From: Lysobacterales bacterium | GTDB lineage: Bacteria > Pseudomonadota > Gammaproteobacteria > Xanthomonadales > Xanthomonadaceae | Direction: 5' to 3' | DNA: 8,967 nucleotides | NCBI GenBank assembly: GCA_015655035.1 | Contig: JAATFS010000449.1 | Location: 1-8,967, forward strand | Shown: positions 1-8,429 of the stretch, one piece after another | How positions within the stretch are numbered: position 1 is the stretch's first letter | Layout of the letters: each line of letters opens with the position of its first letter | The notes under the pieces: model-generated | Told to the model about the DNA's origin: nothing | Seen by the model: only the letters and a program-made list of their open reading frames with translations | The model's database searches: none | Translations under genes and position numbers: made by a program

Positions 1-1
1 C

Positions 2-181
2 ATTAAGGGATTGCCCAAGGATATTCCCAGCATTGCATTGAGTGCATACGTGCGCCAGGAAGACCGCGACCAGGCAATGCAGGCAGGCTTCGACGCGCAC
101 ATGGGCAAACCGCTAGACCCACTGGGCCTGGTGGAACTCATCGAGACCCTTACGCTGGCTGGGCGCAGGGCCACGCGATAG
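2..181 (+). CDS. Receiver (REC) domain C-terminus, probably of a hybrid sensor histidine kinase (5' truncated)
   Basis: The window opens inside an open reading frame that gives 59 residues before a TAG stop. It reads like the second half of a CheY-type receiver domain. A strand with IPSIALSAY holds the conserved Ser/Thr position. It is followed by a helix with ED-R--A and the AGFDAHMGKPLD segment, whose Lys is the invariant lysine next to the phosphorylation site. The phospho-accepting Asp would lie upstream, outside the window. The chain ends about 20 residues after that Lys, so the receiver is the last domain and no DNA-binding output domain follows. This favours the tail of a hybrid histidine kinase, although a stand-alone or N-terminally fused regulator cannot be excluded. 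The gene converges on tex with a 67-bp gap. Confidence 0.8.
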   Translation: MKGLPKDIPSIALSAYVRQEDRDQAMQAGFDAHMGKPLDPLGLVELIETLTLAGRRATR

Positions 182-182
182 C

Positions 183-202
183 GCGTCCGGCGCAGCGGAC
201 GC
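183..202. terminator. Hairpin between convergent receiver gene and tex, possible bidirectional terminator
   Basis: A perfect 7-bp inverted repeat (GCGTCCG at 183-189, CGGACGC at 196-202, 6-base loop) starts just after the TAG stop of the receiver gene and lies in the 67-bp gap before the tex stop. No T-run follows on either strand, so it is not a canonical intrinsic terminator. Its position between two convergent genes is the main reason to propose a role in transcript 3' ends. Confidence 0.35.
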
Positions 203-248
203 AATGCGGGGGACGCCTGACCCAGCGCGCCCCCATTTCCATGCTCCG

Positions 249-2612
<2,364 letters not shown>

Positions 2613-2726
2613 GACTCCACGGCCGCAGCCGCTCATACGGAAAGCCGCATTTTCGCAGCGCAAGCCCGATGCGAAAACCCATTGACAGCGCCGCGCCGAC
2701 CCAGGCGGCGGCCCCGGTTCAGCGTA

Positions 2727-2945
2727 TCAGCGGCCGAAATGGCCGCTCGCGCGCTCGAGCACACAGCTTTCCTGCATCGATTCCAGCGCCATCACCCGTA
2801 CCGAGCCGATTTCTTTCAGCGCCAGCACGCGCTGGACATAGATTTCCGGACCGGCCTCGGTCATCGCTCGTGATTTGCGAAAACCATAGGGAACCACGCC
2901 CTTGTCACCGTCTTTACTGCCGCCGATGTACAGGACAATCGACAT
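2727..2945 (-). CDS. Small hypothetical protein (72 aa)
   Basis: A 72-residue ORF starting MSIVLYIGGSKDGDKG. I do not recognise the family. Evidence that it is a real gene: an ATG start preceded by a good ribosome-binding site (AAGGGTGAG about 4 bases upstream), an open frame through the whole segment, and a position at the head of the minus-strand unit leading into tex, divergent from the oxidoreductase gene. The protein has no signal peptide or membrane segment. It looks like a small soluble alpha/beta protein: a hydrophobic N-terminal strand, a glycine-rich loop and a charged middle. The last codons form one arm of a strong GC hairpin. A function cannot be assigned. Confidence 0.6.
   Translation of the reverse strand: MSIVLYIGGSKDGDKGVVPYGFRKSRAMTEAGPEIYVQRVLALKEIGSVRVMALESMQESCVLERASGHFGR
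2729..2747 (-). terminator. GC-rich hairpin at the stop codon of the 72-aa ORF
   Basis: A perfect 7-bp inverted repeat (AGCGGCC at 2729-2735, GGCCGCT at 2741-2747, loop of 5) coincides with the last codons and first stop-codon base of the small hypothetical gene on the minus strand. No T-run follows, so it is at best a Rho-independent-like pause or a transcript-stabilising stem between this ORF and tex. Confidence 0.25.
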
Positions 2946-2995
2946 ATCTCACCCTTTTTCAGAAGGTCGCGTGCCGCGAGTGGAGGGGAGCTTAG

Positions 2996-3018
2996 ATGGC
3001 TACGTGTAAAGGAGCCAT
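2996..3018. promoter_or_regulatory. Inverted repeat in the divergent intergenic region
   Basis: ATGGCT (2996-3001) and AGCCAT (3013-3018) form a perfect 6-bp dyad separated by 11 bases, in the 191-bp spacer between the divergent 72-aa ORF and the FAD oxidoreductase. Such spacing fits an operator, but the arms are short and chance is not excluded. I could not assign convincing -35/-10 boxes in this spacer on either strand; a TATCTT just before the oxidoreductase start is the only -10-like element and has no matching -35. Confidence 0.25.
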
Positions 3019-3136
3019 GCACGCAGATTAACGGCGTCATTTTGCGTTTGAGTGACCGTTTCCCTGCCTCCTCCGCTCACACCCACGTCACTGCAGGTAC
3101 GGCCTAAATTCGCTATCTTCGGCTTGGATGGCGTTT

Positions 3137-4348
3137 ATGGACCTGAAAAGTGGCTATCCGTTCTGGTCCATCCGCAATGGCCTCATGCAGGACTATCCAA
3201 GACTCGAACAGGACCTGGCCTGCGAGGTCCTGGTCATCGGTGGCGGCATTACCGGCGCACTGATCGCCGATGAGCTGGTACGGCATGGCCACGACGTCGC
3301 GGTCATCGAACAACGCGAGATCGGCTGGGGAAGCACCTCGGCCAGCACCGCACTGTTGCAGTACGAGATCGACACGCCGATGGTGGAGCTGGCCAGACGC
3401 TACGGCATGGAGGCTGCCGCATTGGCCTATGGTGCCTGCGCCGAGGCGATCAATACCTTGGAGGAGATCGCGCACGGCGTGGGCGATGTCGACTTCAGGC
3501 GCAACGCCAGCCTCTACTACGCCAGCCGCAAGCGTGACATCGCCGAACTGCGCGAAGAATTGAGCGCTCGCCAGCAGCACGGGCTGCAGACTCGATGGAT
3601 CCAACCGGGCCCGCTTTGGTCGGACTACGGCGTGCGTTCTACCGGCGCCATCCTCAGCCAGCAGGCGGCGGGCATGGACCCCTACCGCATGAGTCATTGT
3701 CTGTTCGCACGCTGCAAGCAAGCCGGCGCGCGCATCCACGACCGGACCCGCGTAACGGAGTTGAAAGCTGGCAGCCGGCATGTCGACCTGCGCACCGCCG
3801 ATGATCTGCATATCCGCGCACGCCACGTGGTGATGGCCGGCGGATACGCCAACCAGCAATGGCTATCCGCTGCGGTCGCCCGCAATCGCAGCAGCTATGC
3901 CTTCATCACCGATCCGCTGCACGATACGGAAATGGGAGCGCTCAAGCACACCATGATGTGGGAGACCGCCCACCCTTATCTCTATCTGCGCAGCACTGCC
4001 GACGGCCGCGTGATCGCCGGCGGCGAAGACGATAGCGTCGACATCCCGCTACGCCGCGACATGCGCGTACTCGGCAAGGCCGTCACCTTGCAGAAGAAGA
4101 TCGCCAAGGTCATGCCCGATCTGGTGCTGCGTCCGGTCTTCGCTTGGGCCGGTACATTCGCCGAGACCGCAGATGGACTGCCCTTCTTTGGCTCGCATCC
4201 GCAGTTGGGGCCTCGCGTGCTGTTCGCCATGGCTTATGGCGGCAATGGCATTACCTACAGCGTGATCGGGGCCGAACTGCTGCGCGCGCAGCTCGAGCGC
4301 CGGTATCATTCGCTGTCTGAACTGTTCGGATTCTCGCGAATGAAGTGA
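3137..4348 (+). CDS. FAD-dependent oxidoreductase, DAO (PF01266-like) family
   Basis: About 403 residues, predicted soluble flavoenzyme that oxidises an amine or amino-acid-like substrate; the substrate is not evident from sequence. The Rossmann dinucleotide-binding motif VLVIGGGITGA lies at about residues 32-41. It is followed by the strand ending in Glu (DVAVIEQ) that binds the ADP ribose and by GWGSTSAS, typical of the DAO fold. The C-terminal FAD-contact segment AYGGNGITYSVIGAELL is at about 366-382. There is no C-terminal Rieske domain and no adjacent dehydrogenase subunit. Two in-frame ATGs compete: 3128 and 3137. The inner one was chosen because GGATGG precedes it by five bases and the product then begins MDLKSGYPFW, the start I expect for relatives; the difference is three residues. 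The 3' end overlaps the convergent small membrane protein gene by 43 bp. Confidence 0.88.
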   Translation: MDLKSGYPFWSIRNGLMQDYPRLEQDLACEVLVIGGGITGALIADELVRHGHDVAVIEQREIGWGSTSASTALLQYEIDTPMVELARRYGMEAAALAYGACAEAINTLEEIAHGVGDVDFRRNASLYYASRKRDIAELREELSARQQHGLQTRWIQPGPLWSDYGVRSTGAILSQQAAGMDPYRMSHCLFARCKQAGARIHDRTRVTELKAGSRHVDLRTADDLHIRARHVVMAGGYANQQWLSAAVARNRSSYAFITDPLHDTEMGALKHTMMWETAHPYLYLRSTADGRVIAGGEDDSVDIPLRRDMRVLGKAVTLQKKIAKVMPDLVLRPVFAWAGTFAETADGLPFFGSHPQLGPRVLFAMAYGGNGITYSVIGAELLRAQLERRYHSLSELFGFSRMK

Positions 4349-4770
4349 AACGTCGGCCACCAACCGGCGCCATGCATCGCGTATTCGTCGGCGGCGCGTT
4401 CGAATGGATTGCGCACACTGACTCCGCCGCAGAGCAGATAGGCAGGCAGGAACAGCGGTCCCAGCACCAGGTATTGGTAGACGTGCGCACGCTCATGGTC
4501 GCCCAGACGCACCACCGGATGCTGGCACCAGCCGGCCCGGTGGGCATAGGTAATGCAGCACAGGTCCAGCGAGCCGCCCTTGAGCAGGATCACATTGCCC
4601 AGTGTCATCGCCCCGCCCGGCCCCCACGGCCAATCGTGGAACACCAGCGCAAGCTCGCGACCGCTCCAACGCGCACGCGCGCCGAAGCATGCCCCCACAC
4701 CACCCAGCACCAATCCCAGCACGCTATTGGGCAGCGTCCAGAGTGCCCCCAACCACTGCAACGCGCGCAA
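4306..4770 (-). CDS. Small membrane protein with HExxH and ExxAD motifs, putative M48-like zincin
   Basis: Predicted 154-residue protein. It has a hydrophobic N-terminal segment (about residues 3-30), a central tryptophan/glycine-rich stretch (HDWPWGPGGA), then HERAH at 92-96 inside LGDHERAHVYQY. A second hydrophobic segment (100-117) and the sequence NPFERAADEYA, with Glu 124 and Asp 128, follow. HExxH plus a downstream ExxADxxA is the zinc-binding pattern of M48 (HtpX/Ste24-type) peptidases, so a tiny membrane-associated metalloprotease is possible. Family recognition is otherwise lacking, and it may be annotated elsewhere only as hypothetical. The start is uncertain: TTG at 4770 gives the most natural N-terminus (LRALQWLGALW) and leaves 17 bp after the upstream PspC gene, but no strong ribosome-binding site is visible; a GTG at 4818 inside the PspC gene is an alternative. 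Its 3' end overlaps the convergent oxidoreductase gene. Confidence 0.7.
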   Translation of the reverse strand: MRALQWLGALWTLPNSVLGLVLGGVGACFGARARWSGRELALVFHDWPWGPGGAMTLGNVILLKGGSLDLCCITYAHRAGWCQHPVVRLGDHERAHVYQYLVLGPLFLPAYLLCGGVSVRNPFERAADEYAMHGAGWWPTFHFIRENPNSSDSE

Positions 4771-4787
4771 CGGCAGCGACGCGGAAC

Positions 4788-4994
4788 TCAGTCCGCTTCG
4801 TTGGGAATCAGCAGCCACAGGATCAGGTAAGCCAGAATGCCGGGGAACGCCGCAGAGGCGATAGAAACGATCACGTAGATCACGCGCAACAGCGTCGAAT
4901 TCCAACCGAAGCGGTGCGCAATCCCGCCCACGACACCGGCAAGCATTCGATCGTTGACAGAACGGGATAGGGTTTGCGAACGTGGCTGATTCAT
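4788..4994 (-). CDS. PspC-domain small membrane protein
   Basis: 68 residues that are almost entirely one PspC domain. The motif DRMLAGVVGGIAHRFGW lies at about 15-31, followed by a transmembrane helix (about 38-64) ending in LLIPNEAD. PspC domains are known from the phage-shock system, where E. coli PspC senses membrane stress with PspB. Single-domain versions such as this one are common and not necessarily part of a Psp system; no pspA, pspB or pspF is nearby. The ATG at 4994 is well supported by AAGGAG eight bases upstream. A possible promoter sits within 50 bp upstream. The gene probably forms a two-gene unit with the HExxH protein that follows, suggesting a shared membrane-related role (inference). 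Confidence 0.9.
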   Translation of the reverse strand: MNQPRSQTLSRSVNDRMLAGVVGGIAHRFGWNSTLLRVIYVIVSIASAAFPGILAYLILWLLIPNEAD

Positions 4995-5021
4995 GGTGTC
5001 GGCTCCTTGAGCGTGAGTCGC

Positions 5022-5036
5022 AGTGTAGTCAGTGTA
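5022..5036 (-). promoter_or_regulatory. Possible -10 region of the PspC gene, with duplicated TACACT
   Basis: On the minus strand TACACT occurs twice nine bases apart (5036-5031 and 5027-5022), 28-42 bases before the PspC start codon. Each resembles a sigma-70 -10 box. A -35 match is poor (TTCGCC about 18 bases upstream of the first copy), so an activator-dependent or alternative-sigma promoter is as likely. Confidence 0.3.
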
Positions 5037-5121
5037 ACCAGGACGGATTGTGATGGCGAAAATCGTCCGGCCACGCCAAGCACGCGGCAATTCGACGGCG
5101 CCATTGCCAAACCAAACGACG

Positions 5122-5143
5122 GGTCAGCCTGGAGAACCTGACC
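5122..5143 (-). terminator. Weak hairpin at the phaC stop codon
   Basis: GGTCAG (5122-5127) and CTGACC (5138-5143) form a perfect 6-bp stem with a 10-base loop that includes the phaC stop codon on the minus strand. The downstream sequence on that strand has only short T groups. It may mark the end of the pssA-phaE-phaC transcript, but it is not a canonical terminator. Confidence 0.3.
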
Positions 5144-6203
5144 GCTCCGACAGCCATTGATGGATAGCCGTCGGCACCTCTCGCTGAGCGCGTCCGGAGA
5201 CATAGATTCCGATATGGCCACCGCGAAAGCTGACCTCGGTGTAGTCATCGCTACCGACCAGGGCGCCAAGTGCACGGGAAGCGGCCGGGGGCACCAGGTG
5301 ATCCTGCTCGGCAAAGATATTCAGCACCGGCATATCCAAGGCGCGCAGGTCCACCTTATGACCACCGATGGCCGCCGTTCCCTGCACCAGCCCGTTGCCC
5401 TGATAGAACGTCTTGGCGAACTCGCGGAAGGCCTCGCCGGCCAGATCCGGCGAATCGAAGATCCACTTTTCCATGCGCATGAAGTCCTCCAGCGCCCGCT
5501 TGTCGTCGAGTATGTCGAGCAGACCGACATATTTCTGCAGATTCAGCCTGAATGGCTTTAGCATCAAGTAGCTGGCATTCATCAGATCCGCCGGGATATT
5601 GCCCAGGGTATCCACGAACAGGTCCACATCGATCAAGCGCGCCCAGTTCGACAACATGTTGTCTGGCGTGTGGAAATCCACCGGCGTCACCATGGTGATC
5701 AGGTTGCGTACCTTCTCTCGCTGCAATGCCGCGTAGCACAATGAGAAGGTGCCGCCCTGGCAGATGCCGAGCAGGTCGATCGCCGCGCCGCCATGGGTAG
5801 CGCGAAGATGATCGATCGCGCCGTCGATGAAGCGCAGCAGGTAGTCCTCCAGCGTGAGGTAGCGCTCGGACCGGTCGGGGTAGCCCCAATCCAGCACATA
5901 GACATCTTCCCCCAATGCCAGCAATCCCTGCACCAGCGAGCGGTCGGTTTGCAGGTCGATCATGTAGGGGCGGTTGACCAGCGCGTAGACGATCAGCAGT
6001 GGCACCTTGGCAGTGGGCGCCTGCTCGCCCACGAACCGATACAGCGCCACCTTGCCGTCACGCCAGACTTCCTGGCGTTTGGTCGCACCGTAGTTCACGT
6101 CCTCGACCCCGGGCAGCACTTTCAGGCCTTCGAGCAGCTTTCGCTGCAACGCCTGCATCTCCTGCAGCAGATCGTCGCCGCTGAATCCTAGTGGCCCTTT
6201 CAT
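5124..6203 (-). CDS. phaC: Class III poly(R)-hydroxyalkanoate synthase, catalytic subunit PhaC
   Basis: 359 residues, matching the class III PhaC size of about 355. It polymerises (R)-3-hydroxyacyl-CoA into polyhydroxyalkanoate at the surface of cytoplasmic granules, acting as a complex with PhaE. The alpha/beta-hydrolase fold is visible with the lipase-like box GICQGG, where Cys 148 is the nucleophile; Asp 301 (AEQDHLVPP) and His 330 (RGGHIG) complete the catalytic triad, at almost the same numbers as in Allochromatium vinosum PhaC from memory (149/302/331). Other recognisable stretches include the NRPYMIDLQTDRSL region and VYVLDWGYPD. The ATG at 6203 has GGAGGG seven bases upstream and overlaps the phaE stop as ATGA, implying translational coupling. 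The frame can be read further upstream through phaE, but that extension is a shadow of phaE. Confidence 0.96.
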   Translation of the reverse strand: MKGPLGFSGDDLLQEMQALQRKLLEGLKVLPGVEDVNYGATKRQEVWRDGKVALYRFVGEQAPTAKVPLLIVYALVNRPYMIDLQTDRSLVQGLLALGEDVYVLDWGYPDRSERYLTLEDYLLRFIDGAIDHLRATHGGAAIDLLGICQGGTFSLCYAALQREKVRNLITMVTPVDFHTPDNMLSNWARLIDVDLFVDTLGNIPADLMNASYLMLKPFRLNLQKYVGLLDILDDKRALEDFMRMEKWIFDSPDLAGEAFREFAKTFYQGNGLVQGTAAIGGHKVDLRALDMPVLNIFAEQDHLVPPAASRALGALVGSDDYTEVSFRGGHIGIYVSGRAQREVPTAIHQWLSERSGSPG

Positions 6204-7288
6204 GGCGATCCCTCCGGCGATCCCTTGCGCGCCCCCTTGGCGGCAGTGCGTGCGGCAGGCTTGCCCGGCGCCTTGTTCGCCGCCTTGTTCGCCGCCTTGG
6301 CCCGCACAGGCCCGCGCGGCCCTGGCTGCCGATGGGTCGTCGACGGCCCATCGGCGGCACGCGCCCCGGCCGCAGCATTTGCCGCCGCCATCTTCCGCAC
6401 CGTTCGCTCGAGTTCGGCGATCCGGCGATGCGCCGTGTCCATTTCCGAACGCGTCGGCATCCCGAAACGCTCGCTGAGTTGCTCGATTTCTAGCTGCAAC
6501 GCCGCACGCAAACGCATATCGGCATTGGCGAACGCGGCGTAGACCTGACCGAATTCCTCCGACAGCGCAATCGTCGAATAAGCCTCCTCGGCTGCTTCGA
6601 TCCACAGGTCGAACAAGGCCCGCACGCTGCCCAACTGGCTTCCCGCAGTTTCGTGCTCGGCCAATTTTGCCTCGAATACGCCGAATGCTCGCTCGATCGC
6701 CGCCTTCAACTGCCCGGCATAGGCGTGCGCCCGTTCCTGGTAGTCCTGCTGGGCCTTGGCCAGGGCCTGCCAACGCGACTGTTGGTTGCGTCCCAGACCG
6801 AAGGCCGGCATTTCCAGCCACTGCGCGTTGTCGGTGTGCCATTTGCCCAGCATCTGCGCCGCTTCCTTCAGCAAGGGATCGAATCCTCCCAGGCTACCGC
6901 CGCGCATCGTCCCCAATGCCGAGTGCATGAACGACTCTCCCTGGGCGGACACAGCCCGTCGCCAGGCATCGGCCACCTCGGCACTGGAGCTGTCGCGCCC
7001 GGCGAACTGCCTGGCTACCTGCTGCATCAGACCGAACCAGTCCCCGGTCTGATCGCGGAAACGCTCCGCCGTGTCCTGCGCCTGGGAGGTGGTATCGCTG
7101 GGCAGCGAACGCGCCCACCAGTCCACCGCCTGGCACCATCCCTCACGCACCGCATCCGGCCCCGGTTGCCCTGGCTGCCCCGCTGCCGGCGCGGCCCCGC
7201 CTCCCTGGCGCATGGCCTGGCTCCAGGCATCCCAGTATTTGCGCGCCTGGGCTTCGAAGTCGCCGTTGTCGGAACCGCCTGCCGTCAT
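6200..7288 (-). CDS. phaE: Class III PHA synthase subunit PhaE
   Basis: About 362 residues, the size expected for PhaE, the non-catalytic partner that activates PhaC and is required for class III synthase activity. The body is mostly helical. Near the C-terminal part is the conserved MPTRSEMDTAHRRI motif (about 277-290), running into a probable coiled coil (about 284-306). The last 50 residues form a low-complexity Ala/Lys/Arg/Pro tail with a K-A-A-N repeat. The start is uncertain: ATG 7288 (MTAGGSDNGDFE) was chosen for family resemblance; ATG 7309 and GTG 7318 are in frame upstream, and none has a strong ribosome-binding site. The gene lies 58 bp after pssA and overlaps phaC by four bases, so pssA-phaE-phaC is likely one transcript. 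No phasin or monomer-supply gene is nearby. Confidence 0.93.
   Translation of the reverse strand: MTAGGSDNGDFEAQARKYWDAWSQAMRQGGGAAPAAGQPGQPGPDAVREGWCQAVDWWARSLPSDTTSQAQDTAERFRDQTGDWFGLMQQVARQFAGRDSSSAEVADAWRRAVSAQGESFMHSALGTMRGGSLGGFDPLLKEAAQMLGKWHTDNAQWLEMPAFGLGRNQQSRWQALAKAQQDYQERAHAYAGQLKAAIERAFGVFEAKLAEHETAGSQLGSVRALFDLWIEAAEEAYSTIALSEEFGQVYAAFANADMRLRAALQLEIEQLSERFGMPTRSEMDTAHRRIAELERTVRKMAAANAAAGARAADGPSTTHRQPGPRGPVRAKAANKAANKAPGKPAARTAAKGARKGSPEGSP
6270..6299. repeat. 12-bp tandem repeat in the phaE tail
   Basis: GCCTTGTTCGCC occurs twice head to tail (6270-6281 and 6282-6293) with a partial third copy. On the minus strand it encodes the repeated Lys-Ala-Ala-Asn unit of the PhaE C-terminus. 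Such a repeat could vary in copy number by slippage between strains without shifting the frame. Confidence 0.8.
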
Positions 7289-7346
7289 TACCTGTTCCCG
7301 CTCCGCCATTCGGTCCACATGCTACCGCCACGCTCCCCGATCCGGC

Positions 7347-7961
7347 TCACGGCTTGGGGATGCGCAGCGTCTTGCTGATCATCAACGAGCCCGAGACGGC
7401 GAACAACAGCACTAGCGGATGCAACTGCCACGGGCCGAGCTGCCACTGCCCCCACCATAGCGCGTCGCCCACGCTGCCCCGGGTCGCGGCCACCACCAGC
7501 ACGATCACCAGCGCCAGACTGGTCGGGATCGGAGTGCCCTCGAAGTAAGGCACCTTGTCGTCCCCCCCGGCGATTTCCTCGGCGGTCACGTTGTAGCGTG
7601 CGAGCCGGCTGACCCCGCAACACACGAAGTAACTCAACACCAACCAGTCCCAGCCGCCCTGCATGCCGCACGCATAGCCCAGCGCGGCCGGTGCCACCCC
7701 AAAGGAGATCACGTCAGCCAGCGAATCCAGTTCGCGCCCCAACGTGGACGAGGATTTGCGCCAGCGGGCGACCCGTCCATCCAGGGCATCGAAGATGAAT
7801 GCCAAGGGGATCAGCGCCATGCCCAGCAACAGATCGCCAAGACGGCCTTCCTGCAGGAAGCGCATCGCCGCGAAGATCGCACCGGTGCCGCAGAACGCAT
7901 TGGCCAGGGTGAACCAGTCCGCCAGCTGGAAATCGCGCAACATCGAGAAATGGCGTTTCAT
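7347..7961 (-). CDS. pssA: CDP-diacylglycerol--serine O-phosphatidyltransferase (PssA, CDP-alcohol type)
   Basis: 204-residue integral membrane enzyme that makes phosphatidylserine and CMP from CDP-diacylglycerol and L-serine, the first step towards phosphatidylethanolamine. The CDP-alcohol phosphotransferase signature D-x2-D-G-x2-A-R-x8-G-x3-D-x3-D is complete: Asp 58, Asp 61, Gly 62, Ala 65, Arg 66, Gly 75, Asp 79 and Asp 83, with the Asp residues binding divalent metal. RLARYNV (about 119-125) and FEGTPIPTS (about 140-148) are typical of bacterial PssA and separate it from phosphatidylglycerophosphate synthases. Several hydrophobic segments fit a six-helix membrane fold. The ATG at 7961 has AGGG about six bases upstream. 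It is the first gene of the probable pssA-phaE-phaC unit; a clear promoter was not found upstream. Confidence 0.94.
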   Translation of the reverse strand: MKRHFSMLRDFQLADWFTLANAFCGTGAIFAAMRFLQEGRLGDLLLGMALIPLAFIFDALDGRVARWRKSSSTLGRELDSLADVISFGVAPAALGYACGMQGGWDWLVLSYFVCCGVSRLARYNVTAEEIAGGDDKVPYFEGTPIPTSLALVIVLVVAATRGSVGDALWWGQWQLGPWQLHPLVLLFAVSGSLMISKTLRIPKP

Positions 7962-8207
7962 GCGAACCCTGTCGTGATAAGTCGCTACAGGTTAGCGCGA
8001 CCGCCCCGCACAGGCGAACGAATAACGCGCCTGGGCTAATCGGGGTACAGCGACCCACTTGACCCGCATCGAGCAGGGCGCTGGTTCGAAGCCCCACCCG
8101 GAGAGTCTGGTCTAAAGGCCGCCGCCCGACTGGATGAGGCCGCTAAGGAAGCAACGTCGTGCAAGGCCATGCTCGCGCCCCTGCCCAACGGCGGCTCACC
8201 GCAACAG

Positions 8208-8233
8208 CCAGCATCAGGTGCTGGTCAATTTTT
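8208..8233 (+). terminator. Intrinsic terminator facing the plus strand
   Basis: CCAGCA (8208-8213) and TGCTGG (8219-8224) form a perfect 6-bp stem with a 5-base loop, extendable by one G-T pair, followed after a few bases by five T residues (8229-8233). This is the geometry of a Rho-independent terminator read on the plus strand. No plus-strand gene lies upstream, so it may end a small RNA. Confidence 0.55.
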
Positions 8234-8303
8234 AGCCAGCCCTCTTGACAGCGTTGTGCCACGGGGGCCGATGGCAGTTGTCCACAGACTTGCCCAGATT
8301 TCA

Positions 8304-8320
8304 TCCACAGGCCCTGTGGA
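8304..8320. repeat. Near-perfect palindrome TCCACAGG-C-CCTGTGGA
   Basis: An inverted repeat with perfect 8-bp arms around a single central base. It places two DnaA-box-like cores in opposite orientation almost back to back. An odd-length dyad this tight resembles a binding site for a dimeric protein as much as paired DnaA boxes. Confidence 0.75.
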
Positions 8321-8331
8321 AAACCGGACGC

Positions 8332-8359
8332 ACGCCACCGCACGCACTGGCGTTTTTTT
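8332..8359 (+). terminator. Second intrinsic terminator facing the plus strand
   Basis: ACGCCA (8332-8337) and TGGCGT (8348-8353) form a perfect 6-bp stem with a 10-base loop, followed directly by a run of seven T residues (8353-8359), the longest T-run noticed in the window. The geometry fits a plus-strand Rho-independent terminator. It is about 120 bp beyond the first one and again has no plus-strand ORF upstream. Confidence 0.55.
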
Positions 8360-8429
8360 CACCGCCAACGAATACACCGCTTTCGGATCAACCACTTGAG
8401 AGAGTTTTCCACAGGTTTGCCCGGCACGC

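Noticed and set aside
3017..3031. Four-codon ORF (MHAD) after AAAGGAG, possible leader peptide
   Set aside because: The ribosome-binding site is only two bases from the ATG, and the peptide has no regulatory codon run or adjoining attenuator.
3113..3859. 248-codon minus-strand frame opposite the FAD oxidoreductase
   Set aside because: Antisense to a gene with clear FAD motifs; no domain and no ribosome-binding site.
5124..6842. A 572-residue reading frame extending phaC upstream
   Set aside because: The first 213 residues are an out-of-frame reading of phaE. The ATG at 6203 has a good ribosome-binding site and gives the normal class III PhaC length.
8083..8093. GGTTCGAAGCC resembling a tRNA T-loop
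   Set aside because: The flanking bases do not form a T-stem and no acceptor, anticodon or D arm is found at the right distances on either strand.
8131..8158. AGGCCGCTAAGGAAGCA-like hairpin recalling the SRP RNA apical loop
   Set aside because: The invariant GGAA tetraloop and the symmetric-loop bases are not matched, and the long outer helix of 4.5S RNA is missing.
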